DNA of 64,000 bases, from the NCBI RefSeq assembly GCF_000714815.1, contig NZ_JMIH01000014.1:744001-808000 (forward strand). Reading direction: 5' to 3'. This document shows positions 55,817-64,000 of this stretch, one piece after another (the first letter of the stretch is position 1; every line of letters begins with the position of its first letter). Position numbers and translations under genes: made by a program. The notes beneath the pieces were generated by a model that saw nothing but the letters and a program-made list of their open reading frames with translations, did not search any database and was not told the origin of the DNA. The stretch is from Anditalea andensis. GTDB taxonomy: Bacteria > Bacteroidota > Bacteroidia > Cytophagales > Cyclobacteriaceae.

Positions 55817-56572
55817 TTGAAGATAATATCAGCCATTAATAACAAGACAATTAAGATAAAAACCCAAGTCAAAAGAAGAATTTCGATTATTTTGCTGTCA
55901 GTCATCATGATTTTCATGTTGACTGGCGCATTTTTTCAACGTCATTCTTTGGCCTGTGAGCTGCTGCCATTTATGGGGTATGAGGAATTGAATCGGAATG
56001 TTTTTTTGGCTTCTGACGTCTCTTCGGACCGAATTGATGAACTCACCGAAATGATTGACTTGGCAGTTAAACGCCTAACCGAAACTTATGGTGTCCCTAT
56101 TGCTACACCTCGGATAGTGATTACTTCAGATGTTGCTGTGGCTGCAAAATGGGGTAGTAATGAAACAGGCGCGATGCACCGGATGCCGTGGTGTTCTTGT
56201 ATTGTATTAGGCCCTGAAGGCCAAAATGTAGATGTTATTGCCCATGAAATGCTCCATGCTGAGCTTCAGCGGCGAGTTGGTTTATTGAAAATACTCAATG
56301 AAGTCCCTGTTTGGTTTGATGAAGGAGCTGCTTTGACGCTTGATAATAGAGAACCATTTCTTCCTGAGAATATCGAACTTTCTGATGAAAAAATTCTTAA
56401 CGTGATGACTTTCGATACTCACAAAGCTTTCTTTTCTGGAAAAATCCGTGAGAACTATCAAAGTGCCAGGATGGCAGTGATTCCTTTGATCCGAAAAGAA
56501 AGTTTCTATGAAGACCTTGATCGAATCAAAAGTGGGAAATCGTTCCATGCTGTATTTTATAAAAATAAATAG
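55817..56572 (+). CDS. exported HExxH metallopeptidase-like protein
   Basis: The 251-residue frame starts at a TTG (55817) preceded by an AAAGGAAA; later ATGs fall inside the membrane segment. It has one N-terminal hydrophobic helix (about 22-40) and then HEMLHAE (H143, H147) with a downstream WFDEGAA (E169), the gluzincin (peptidase MA-like) zinc pattern HExxH...E. The catalytic domain should be outside the cytoplasm, either membrane-anchored or released. It starts 75 bases after the beta-lactamase stop in the same direction, so they may be co-transcribed. Substrate unknown. Confidence 0.65.
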   Translation: MKIISAINNKTIKIKTQVKRRISIILLSVIMIFMLTGAFFQRHSLACELLPFMGYEELNRNVFLASDVSSDRIDELTEMIDLAVKRLTETYGVPIATPRIVITSDVAVAAKWGSNETGAMHRMPWCSCIVLGPEGQNVDVIAHEMLHAELQRRVGLLKILNEVPVWFDEGAALTLDNREPFLPENIELSDEKILNVMTFDTHKAFFSGKIRENYQSARMAVIPLIRKESFYEDLDRIKSGKSFHAVFYKNK

Positions 56573-56805
56573 CGGGGATGATTTTTGAAAAAATTAATTA
56601 TTTCTTATATGTAATTCAATATTGATGTATTTGAAATGCGGATGGGAAGAATGCCCTTAAGGATCAATTTGAGATTTTCAGAATGAAGCTAAAAAGCTAT
56701 GAGGTAAAGTGCAAAAATTTAAAAATTCAACAACAACATTTTGTCACTACAGGTACTGGAAAAAAAGATAGAGAAATAGAATAATTTTCTTAGTAATTTG
56801 CAGCC

Positions 56806-57849
56806 ATGTCTTTTCAGAATATCATATTGGTTGTTTTAAGTAGTTTAGGAGTTGTCCATGGTGTATTTCTTGCCCTATATTTATGGACCTACACCAAAGG
56901 AAATTCTGTAGCTAACAAATTACTTAGTCTGCTTTTAATAGTCTTGTCATTCAGGATTGGAAAATCCGTCTTTCTTGAATATACTACAAACCTGGATGTT
57001 AAATTTATTTTTACAGGATTGGGCTCCATCTTAGCACTTGGGCCGCTTTACTATCTATTTGTAGCTGCAAGCAGCAATAAAAGCTTTCACCTGGAAAAAA
57101 AGCATTTGCTGCATTTTCTTCCATTACCTTTTGCACTGGCTTTTGGTCTTTGGATTGAAGAAAACCACTTATATGCTATTCCTATTGAATTCTTTATCTC
57201 CTTATTTGCTGTCTATTACCTGCATTTTCTAATCTATCTGGTAAAAGGTTACTATGAAGCTTTAAAGAAAAAAAAGGAAGGGTTAGAAGCCGATATTTAT
57301 CGGTTTTTAAGATTGTTGTTCTTTGGCTTGCTGGTGATATGGATTGTTTATGTGCTTAACCTGTTTGATGATGAAGTGCCCTATATCGTTGGTCCGATAT
57401 TATATTCAATAGTAGCGTATGTGACTAGTTTTATTGTGATTAAAAACGGTTACCTCAAAAAAATAAATCACACAAAATATAAAAACACGCCTGTCAGTGA
57501 TCACCAGTCTGATCAGCTATATGTAAAGGTATTGCATATGATGAGTGAAGAAAAGGAGTATAGAAACCCGACCCTCACATTACAATCCATATGCTCGTCT
57601 TTAAATGTAAGTACGCAGGTTTTATCCATGGTAATCAATCAAAAGAGTCAGCAAAACTTCAACACTTTTATCAATAATTTCAGGATTACCGAAGCCACTC
57701 ACCTTTTAAAAGAAGAGAAATACAATCACCGGACAATTGCTGCAATAGCTTTCGAAGTGGGTTTCAATAGTATTTCAAGTTTTAATACGGCTTTTAAAAA
57801 GCAAATCGGTAAAACCCCTTTGTCCTATCGAAAGGAAGCTGTCAAATGA
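56806..57849 (+). CDS. membrane-bound AraC-family regulator
   Basis: The first about 225 residues form six to seven hydrophobic helices, and the C-terminal about 100 residues are an AraC-type double helix-turn-helix domain (TLQSICSSLNVSTQVLSMVIN and the second motif IAAIAFEVGFNSISSFNTAFKK with the family signature GKTPLSYRK). Sensory membrane AraC proteins of this layout are common in Bacteroidota. It is followed 80 bases later by the DJ-1-like gene, which it may regulate. Confidence 0.85.
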   Translation: MSFQNIILVVLSSLGVVHGVFLALYLWTYTKGNSVANKLLSLLLIVLSFRIGKSVFLEYTTNLDVKFIFTGLGSILALGPLYYLFVAASSNKSFHLEKKHLLHFLPLPFALAFGLWIEENHLYAIPIEFFISLFAVYYLHFLIYLVKGYYEALKKKKEGLEADIYRFLRLLFFGLLVIWIVYVLNLFDDEVPYIVGPILYSIVAYVTSFIVIKNGYLKKINHTKYKNTPVSDHQSDQLYVKVLHMMSEEKEYRNPTLTLQSICSSLNVSTQVLSMVINQKSQQNFNTFINNFRITEATHLLKEEKYNHRTIAAIAFEVGFNSISSFNTAFKKQIGKTPLSYRKEAVK

Positions 57850-57929
57850 TCTTTTAGTCTTTCGTAATGATCATTTCGAATGACTTTCTACCGGTAAACT
57901 CCTTCATTTGTATTATAAATTTAAATACT

Positions 57930-59027
57930 ATGTCAAGGAAGAGAAAAATCATCAAGTGGGCATTAATTGCATTCGTTAGTTTCATTGTATTTACCGCAGG
58001 TTTTGGATACTGGTTTATAAGTCTCCTGCCCGCTAAAGATCCTGCAGCAGCAAATGTCAAAGAAATTACTATCAACGACTTACCCTATCTTACTGAAGAT
58101 GTGCCTAAATACCGCGGTAAAATTTTGGCAGTAGTCACAAGTTGTTCTGAAATGGGTGAAAGCAAGAAGCCTACGGGATACGAGCTTACTGAACTTTCAA
58201 GGGCGTATTATGTATTCGTTGCAAATGGATTCGAGGTAGATGTAGCAAGTCCCGCGGGCGGCAAACCATCCGTAATTATCGATGGTGACGATGTGGGAGA
58301 ATTTGATTTTGCTTTTTTAAATGATAGTGAAGCACAATCTAAAGTTAATAATACTATAGCCATGAAGGATGTAGTACCGGATGATTATGTGGCTGTTTAC
58401 TTTGTTGGTGGAAAAGGTACCATGTTTGATTTTCCTCAAAATCAGCATATCCAATCGCTTGTCCGTGAGTATTATGAGGAAGGAAAAGTAATTGGTGCAG
58501 TATGTCATGGTCCAGCCGCTTTTGTGAATGTAACCCTTCGTGATGGAAGCCAATTATTAGATGGAAAGCAGGTAAGCTCCTTTACCAATAAAGAAGAGCT
58601 TTTACTGATTAAAGATGCGAGGTCAATATTTCCATTTTTACTCCAAGATAAACTGATAGAAAATGGGGCAATATTTAATGAAGGACATATGTACCTGGAG
58701 AAGATAAGTGAGGATGGAAATCTCATTACAGGGCAAAACCCATGGTCTACATGGGCAGTGGCCGAAGCGGTAGTTAACAGGTTAGGATATAAACCAAAGG
58801 CGAGAATAATAACCGGAGAAGAAAATTCAATCGTTGTTCTGAATATATTAGAGGACCATGGTTATGATAAAGCCAAAGAATCAATGACTGAATTGCGAGC
58901 GGTAAAACAATTACAGCTGAACAGAGAGCTTATCGCCATGCACAGTATAGTGGCAGTCATGCAATGGAACATTACAAAGGCGATAAAAATCATCGGACTT
59001 TTAAAGCATGCCAAGTCTTTAGCGTAA
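57930..59027 (+). CDS. membrane-anchored DJ-1/PfpI-family protein
   Basis: I start at the ATG at 57930 (MSRKRKIIKW...), which gives a positively charged N-terminus and one membrane helix (about 9-33); an upstream ATG at 57867 is less likely. The domain shows the DJ-1/PfpI features: ILAVVTSC, GGKGTMFDFP and the nucleophile elbow AVCHGPAA with C192 and H193. Some relatives are glyoxalase III or protease-like chaperones. Residues beyond about 285 form a helical extension absent from simple family members. The start and the function are inferred; the Cys motif is plain. Confidence 0.75.
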   Translation: MSRKRKIIKWALIAFVSFIVFTAGFGYWFISLLPAKDPAAANVKEITINDLPYLTEDVPKYRGKILAVVTSCSEMGESKKPTGYELTELSRAYYVFVANGFEVDVASPAGGKPSVIIDGDDVGEFDFAFLNDSEAQSKVNNTIAMKDVVPDDYVAVYFVGGKGTMFDFPQNQHIQSLVREYYEEGKVIGAVCHGPAAFVNVTLRDGSQLLDGKQVSSFTNKEELLLIKDARSIFPFLLQDKLIENGAIFNEGHMYLEKISEDGNLITGQNPWSTWAVAEAVVNRLGYKPKARIITGEENSIVVLNILEDHGYDKAKESMTELRAVKQLQLNRELIAMHSIVAVMQWNITKAIKIIGLLKHAKSLA

Positions 59028-59029
59028 TG

Positions 59030-59167
59030 TGATATGGGTGAAGTATTTCCCAAAGTCCACCAGATAGTTTTTCAGGATTTCTTCCAGGTTTTCTTGCGAT
59101 GGATACCCTGATGATATCAAGGTCCTTTACTTTGCTGCCTTTTCCGATGTAAGATTTTTCAAACATT
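59030..59167 (-). pseudogene. 5' fragment of the small lysine-tailed protein gene
   Basis: Reading leftward from ATG at 59165-59167 the sequence gives MFEKSYIGKGSKVKDLDIIRVSIA, close to the intact gene at 43424, then the frame shifts: in the next frame ENLEEILKNYLVDFGKYFT continues the match. The 3' part with the lysine tail is missing. It complements the fragment at 41036 that has only the 3' part. Confidence 0.75.
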
Positions 59168-59315
59168 TGCTTCACGCAATTTCGCTATTTCTTCCATATG
59201 GCATACATAGCGCAACAGTTGCGTATATTTTTAAATTATCTAAACTTAAACTAATTTTTATTTATCCATTCATCCACCTAAAAAAAGAACTTACTTGTAT
59301 GGGTTACCAAGTCTG

Positions 59316-59594
59316 TTAAGACAGTAATTTTTCTACTTCATTGGCCTTTAACACTAATTTAGCCTTGCAAAAAATAGTTTTTACCTTTCTTAGTTGCTCC
59401 ATCCTTTTGGTCGATAGCTTCTCACCAATGCGGATATCTTTGATCCCTTTGGTAATTTCTTTCTTAATATTATCAGGAGACGCTGATAAAATTTCACCTA
59501 TTACCTTATAAATCCCTTCCTTGGTCAAACAGCCGTCAGGGTTGATGCTGAGTTTATTGATCAGGTCATTCAATGATCCTGGCTCATCTAACAA
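59316..59594 (-). CDS. helical protein or fragment, unknown
   Basis: The 92-codon frame has no ATG at its beginning (it starts at a TTG or continues five codons further to a stop), a helical composition, and a Lys/Glu/Leu-rich end (KTIFCKAKLVLKANEVEKLL). I do not recognise it. It may be the C-terminal remnant of a larger gene. Confidence 0.3.
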   Translation of the reverse strand: MLDEPGSLNDLINKLSINPDGCLTKEGIYKVIGEILSASPDNIKKEITKGIKDIRIGEKLSTKRMEQLRKVKTIFCKAKLVLKANEVEKLLS

Positions 59595-59752
59595 GAAATC
59601 TATAGCTAATTATTTTTATGTTTTATCTATTGAAAGGCACTTCAGCTCCATTATATCAGATGACAACCGAAATGTAAAGCTTGCATCAATTCAAGATAAT
59701 AATTTTTTAAATCTTCTCTTGAAAGAGAATTTAAAGAAGAATAAGTAATTAA

Positions 59753-62123
59753 CTACTCACTTTTCAATGAATTAACAGGGTTACTGATAGCTACTTTTAC
59801 GGAATGAGAAGCCACGGTAATCCATGCTATACCAAAAGCTGATAACCCTGCGATTATAAACATTTCCCATCCTATATCTACTTTATAGTTATAGCTGTTA
59901 AGCCACTGGGAAATACCCCACCACCCTATCGGAATTGCCAATAGAAAGGATAATAGTACAAGTCGGGAAAATTCTTTTGAAAGCATGCCTACTACTCCTC
60001 TAACAGATGCTCCGAGTACTTTTCGAATGCCGATCTCTTTTTTGCGTTGCTCTGTCATAAAAGAGGCCAGTGCAAAAAGACCCAAACATGCTATAAAAAT
60101 GGCCAATCCGGCAAAAATTGAAAATGCAGTACTCATTTTTGTCTCTGCTATGTACATTTGTCCAAACTCATCGTGTCTGCACCCTTACTGAAATATCTCC
60201 TAGATTATTACCTAAGGTGAGCATGACAGGACCTACATTATTCTTGATGGATTCAAAATGAAAATCTTTTACTACACCCACTACTCGGAAATCATTAAAT
60301 ACACCCTCAACAGGAACAAAAGTAACAGGGTCAAATGCCTGTTGTTGGATTATAGGTTCTGGATTTTCTACATCAAAACCATGTCTTCTTAAAGCGGTTT
60401 CATTTAAAATAATGGCATTAGAGTCTGAAGCCAGTTCTTTGTTCAGATTTCTGCCGGATATTAATTACATTCCCATGGTTTCGATATAATCTTCATCTAC
60501 ATTCCATACCTGCATACTAACGGTATTCTGTGCACTGGCTTCTTCACCTCCCCTCCAAAAAGAATGTTCAGATCTATTATAGCCAGTAACCGGTAAGTAG
60601 CCACTGATTGAAGAGGATGACACATTATTCAACTGGTCCAATTCATTTTTAAAAGCTTCAGACTTATCTCCGAGCATATATAAATCGTTGATAATTATAA
60701 CCTGCTCTTTATTAAAACCTATATCCTTATTTTGGATATATTTAAGCTGTTTGTCAATCGCCAGCGTACCAATAATCAATAAAATTCCAATCATAAATTG
60801 AAATACTACTAAGCTACTTCTGACTGTTGAGTTACCCGAACCGCCAATCATTTTACCTTTCAGCGTATGGACAGGTGTATATAAACTTAAATAAAATGCA
60901 GGATACAGGCCAGCCAAAATCCCTACAAATACTGATGATAAAATAAATAGAATTATAAAATAAGGATCAGTAACAGGAAGTATTAAACTATTATCCGTAA
61001 TCTGATTGAAAAAAGGCAAAGCTAAATACATAAGGATAAGCCCTAGCGCAAAAGAGAATATACTTATAATGATTGATTCAGTAAGAAATTGATTGACCAA
61101 TTGAACTTTATGGGAGCCCAAAGATTTTCTTACTCCTACCTCCTTTGCTCTATTGACAGAGCGGTCGGTAGATAAATTCATAAAATTAATACAGGCAAGT
61201 ACTATGATAAATAGGCCGATAGCAGAAAATATGTATACATGGTCCCGGCTTCCCATCAACCCTATATCCCAATTAAAATCCGAATCAAGGTAAACAGTGG
61301 AAAGAGGCATGATATTAACTTTTAAGTAACCTCCCTGTGCCTCGATTTCATCTAAAGTTCTTCCCATATTTTTTTGCAGTTCAGGACTCACTTAACCTTT
61401 GACCATATCATTTATTTTCCTTTCCACTTCATTGGGATCGGCATCGGCTCTAAGACTGAAATAGGTATAGAAATTATTACTTACAAATGAAGTTCTGCCA
61501 GCCTGCCCAGGAATAGTAGCCATTGACATCATAAAATCATAATTGATGTGGCTATTTGCAGGCATATCTTCATATACAGCTGAAACATTAAATGTTTCTT
61601 TACCATCAAGAATCAGTATCTGATTCAGCGCACTTTGATTCGGGAAGTATTTATCGGCTGATTTTTTACTTATTGCAATTTTATTGGGAGCATTTAGCGC
61701 TGTCTTAATATCCCCTTCCAGTAAAGGAAAAGTAAAAAAATCAAAAACATTCGAGTCGGCATATATCAAATTATATTCTTTATAATTCTTTTCCATTTCA
61801 GGAGATCTCACGAGCCAGGATCCGGAACCTCTAAAACGGATGGCTTTTGCAACTTCAGGTATCTCATTTATCAATGCAGCGGCAAGTGGTGCGGGTGTAA
61901 ATGAATAATCAAATTGATTTTCACCTAATTTTCCATGTCTGGTGGCTTTATAGATGTTTTCAGAATTCTCATGAAAATCATCATAGCTCATCTCATTTGA
62001 TACAAACAATAAGATAATCAGTGTACAGGCCACTCCTACAGATAAGCCTGTAATATTAATAATTTAATATAATTTATTTTTTGTAAGATTTCTCCAAGCT
62101 ATTTTTAAATAGATTTTGATCAT
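59753..62123 (-). pseudogene. FtsX/MacB-type ABC permease gene with three in-frame stops and a deletion
   Basis: The reading frame starts at ATG 62121-62123 (MIKIYLKIAWRNL) and shows the MacB periplasmic core plus FtsX domains, but is interrupted by a TAA after about 20 codons (NKLY-stop-IINITG), a second TAA at 61392-61394 (VKG-stop-VSPEL) and a third at about 60462-60464 (GM-stop-LISGRN). Near 60180 a frameshift joins LGDISVRVQT to DEFGQMYIAETK with about 30-40 residues of the usual sequence missing. The C-terminal FtsX helix region and the end (ISNPVNSLKSE) are preserved. It is a paralogue of the permease at 62290 and cannot make a full protein. Confidence 0.85.
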
Positions 62124-62289
62124 GACAAAGTTGTTGTTTTGTTCAATCTGAATGAAGGATGTAAACTGAATTCATATGGTCACCTTATTGGCAAGTAAGC
62201 CGGCGGATATTATAACTGGTGAGACAAGAAAGCCCAGATTCCTAACGGCAGTTTTTCGGACAATATCATCCGTTGTAGGGCCAACAGAT

Positions 62290-64000
62290 TCACTCATCTT
62301 TCAATATCTTTGCAGGATTGATCAAAGCAGTTTTGATCGCCTGTGAACTGACGGTCAAAAAGGCTATAAGCAAAGCCAACACTGACGTCCAAAGAAATAT
62401 TTTCCAGTCAATGGAAGTCCGGTAAGCAAAACTTTGCAGCCATGAATCTATAAAATACCAAGCAACAGGAATTCCCAATACCACCGCTATCAGGACCAGT
62501 TTTGTAAATTCTGATGATATCAGCCTAACCAAGCCCAGCACCGAAGCTCCCAATACTTTCCTGACTGATATTTCCTTTCTTCTTTGTTCGGCTATAAAAG
62601 CTGCCAATCCGAAAAGTCCCAAACAGGAAATGATGATGGCCAAGCCCGTGAACAATCCCATCAATTTGGATGTCAGCTCATGGGTTTCAAACTTGTGTGC
62701 ATGAACCTGATCTACAAAACTATATTCAAAGGGAGCATCCGGATTGAACTTATTGAACAAAGTTTCAAGATTTGTCATGGTACTTTGCAATCCATTCTCG
62801 GGATTTATCCGGATATGTATAAAATTTGGATTTGGCTGACGGATTGGTCCAAAAACCACAATGGGCAGCACTTCATCAAAAGGGGATTCCATGATAAAAT
62901 CTTTGGCAACTCCCACGACTGTGAAACTGAGGTTACCATCTTTGATTACCTGACCCAAAGGTTCTTCAAACCCCATGATTTCCAAAGCTTTTTCATTGAT
63001 GATCGCGGCACTGCTGTCGCTGGGAAAGGTGTACACATCAATATCCCTCCCCGCAATCAGTTTCATCCCTGCAGTTTCTACCAAATTGGCATCTGATCCC
63101 ATTCTGGCTATATTTTCCCGGTTATCTTCAATTTTCCCATGCCATTCCATCGAACTGGTATTGCTATAAATCTCTGTCAGAGGAGAAAAGGTATAGGTGA
63201 CTGACTCCACCTCTTTCATAGCCAAAAGTTCCGCCCTTAAAGCCAAAATACTTTTCTTCATGGGTTCTGTGACGGGATGATAGATCATGTTTTCTTTGTC
63301 CAGGCCCAAGTCCCTGTTCTGGACAAAACTCATCTGATCTCTGACTATCCATACACTTGAAATCAAAATGGCCACAATGGCAAATTGTAGGACCACAAGT
63401 GCCTGCCGTGGGTTTATCCAATATTTTTTGGTGTGTAGCTTGGTTTTGAAAACTATGGTGGGTCTGAAAGAACTCAGTAAAAATGCCGGGTAGCTTCCTG
63501 CAAGCAAGCCTACAACCAGAATATAACCCGAGCTTAACAACCAGAAATAGGGTTGTTCAAGGGGGGGTTGGAGGTTTTTGCCGATCAGGTCTCTGAACCA
63601 GGGCAAGGAAAGGGAAACCACCAATAGGGCTATTCCGAAAGCAAACAGGGTTATCATAATTGACTCTACCAAAAACTGACTGATCAACATTCCACGACCC
63701 GCTCCTGTTACTTTTCTTACCCCTACTTCTTTTGCCCGGTTTTCACTTTGGCCCGTACTTAAGTTGATAAAATTGATACAGGCTATCAGCAAAACGATGA
63801 TGGCCACAATACCAAACAGACGGATCAATTCAATCTTTCCACCAACAGATTTCCCGTTTTCAAACTTTGAGTACAGGTGCAGGTCAGACATGGGAAACAA
63901 AAAATCGCTGATGTTGCTATCTTCCAAGTGTCTATCGGTAAACCCTGAAAATTTTTCATTAAAGGAACCTAAATCAGTTTCTTTTTGGAGCATGGCAAAG
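62290..64000 (-). CDS. FtsX/MacB-family ABC transporter permease, partial (N-terminus outside window)
   Basis: At least 569 residues of an ABC permease without ATPase domain are visible; the 5' end continues past 64000. Two FtsX domains with about three or four helices each are present (IIVLLIACINFINLSTGQSENRAKEVGVRK and its C-terminal counterpart AIIISCLGLFGLAAFIAEQRRKEISVRKVLGAS are landmarks), separated by a MacB-like periplasmic domain. The closing INPAKILKDE is normal. Proteins of this type in Bacteroidota are annotated as antimicrobial-peptide or lipoprotein-type transport permeases. It lies 166 bases from the pseudogene of the same family. Confidence 0.85.
   Translation of the reverse strand, partial: FAMLQKETDLGSFNEKFSGFTDRHLEDSNISDFLFPMSDLHLYSKFENGKSVGGKIELIRLFGIVAIIVLLIACINFINLSTGQSENRAKEVGVRKVTGAGRGMLISQFLVESIMITLFAFGIALLVVSLSLPWFRDLIGKNLQPPLEQPYFWLLSSGYILVVGLLAGSYPAFLLSSFRPTIVFKTKLHTKKYWINPRQALVVLQFAIVAILISSVWIVRDQMSFVQNRDLGLDKENMIYHPVTEPMKKSILALRAELLAMKEVESVTYTFSPLTEIYSNTSSMEWHGKIEDNRENIARMGSDANLVETAGMKLIAGRDIDVYTFPSDSSAAIINEKALEIMGFEEPLGQVIKDGNLSFTVVGVAKDFIMESPFDEVLPIVVFGPIRQPNPNFIHIRINPENGLQSTMTNLETLFNKFNPDAPFEYSFVDQVHAHKFETHELTSKLMGLFTGLAIIISCLGLFGLAAFIAEQRRKEISVRKVLGASVLGLVRLISSEFTKLVLIAVVLGIPVAWYFIDSWLQSFAYRTSIDWKIFLWTSVLALLIAFLTVSSQAIKTALINPAKILKDE

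Overview
The window looks like a chromosomal segment of a Bacteroidota bacterium, most likely of the order Cytophagales (Cyclobacteriaceae-like). The reasons are the gene content (CtlX-type citrulline hydrolase, DUF5916 barrel protein, WbqC, DUF4159/MoxR/DUF58/BatA/DUF4175 operon, FtsX/MacB-like permeases, subclass A2 beta-lactamase), AT-leaning composition, tRNA genes without an encoded CCA, and a promoter of the Bacteroidota form TTG-N19-TAnnTTTG in front of the tRNA gene. This placement is inference from families; no search was run.

Layout. 1-4 kb: minus-strand exopolysaccharide locus (Wzz-like protein cut by the window edge, short TolC-like protein, polyprenyl-phosphate sugar transferase with a degenerate receiver domain, stand-alone response regulator, HPt protein). 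5-9.2 kb: plus-strand LpxH-like phosphoesterase overlapping a GT-B glycosyltransferase, then the overlapping TIGR03916/TIGR03915 radical-SAM DNA-repair-type pair. 9.6-20.7 kb: TldD/TldE protease pair (TldD with a Tat signal), a strong terminator, then a tightly overlapping six-gene membrane operon DUF4159-MoxR-DUF58-BatA-DUF4175-membrane protein. 20.7-39.3 kb: ordinary core genes: ferredoxin reductase, exported methyltransferase, dienelactone hydrolase, DUF5916, purB, ctlX, two paralogous exported proteins, clpC, WbqC, YrdC/Sua5-type protein, mltG, thioesterase, YihY.

39.4-40.4 kb: tRNA-Ser(TGA) followed by the most unusual structure of the window: four tandem 148-150 bp units, each carrying a remnant of the tRNA 3' end, bounded by two about 130-bp direct repeats that also end in the tRNA 3' sequence. 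The arrangement recalls the tRNA-derived repeats behind E. coli tyrT.

40.4-62 kb: accessory, heavily rearranged DNA. It holds one apparently complete IS21-type element (istA/istB), one IS21 remnant, three copies (one intact, two broken) of a small lysine-tailed protein gene, a frameshifted radC, truncated fic and hsdM genes, a class A beta-lactamase, an exported HExxH protein, a membrane AraC regulator next to a DJ-1/PfpI protein, unknown genes, and an ABC permease pseudogene with three in-frame TAA stops. The window ends in an intact-looking paralogous permease that runs off the right edge.
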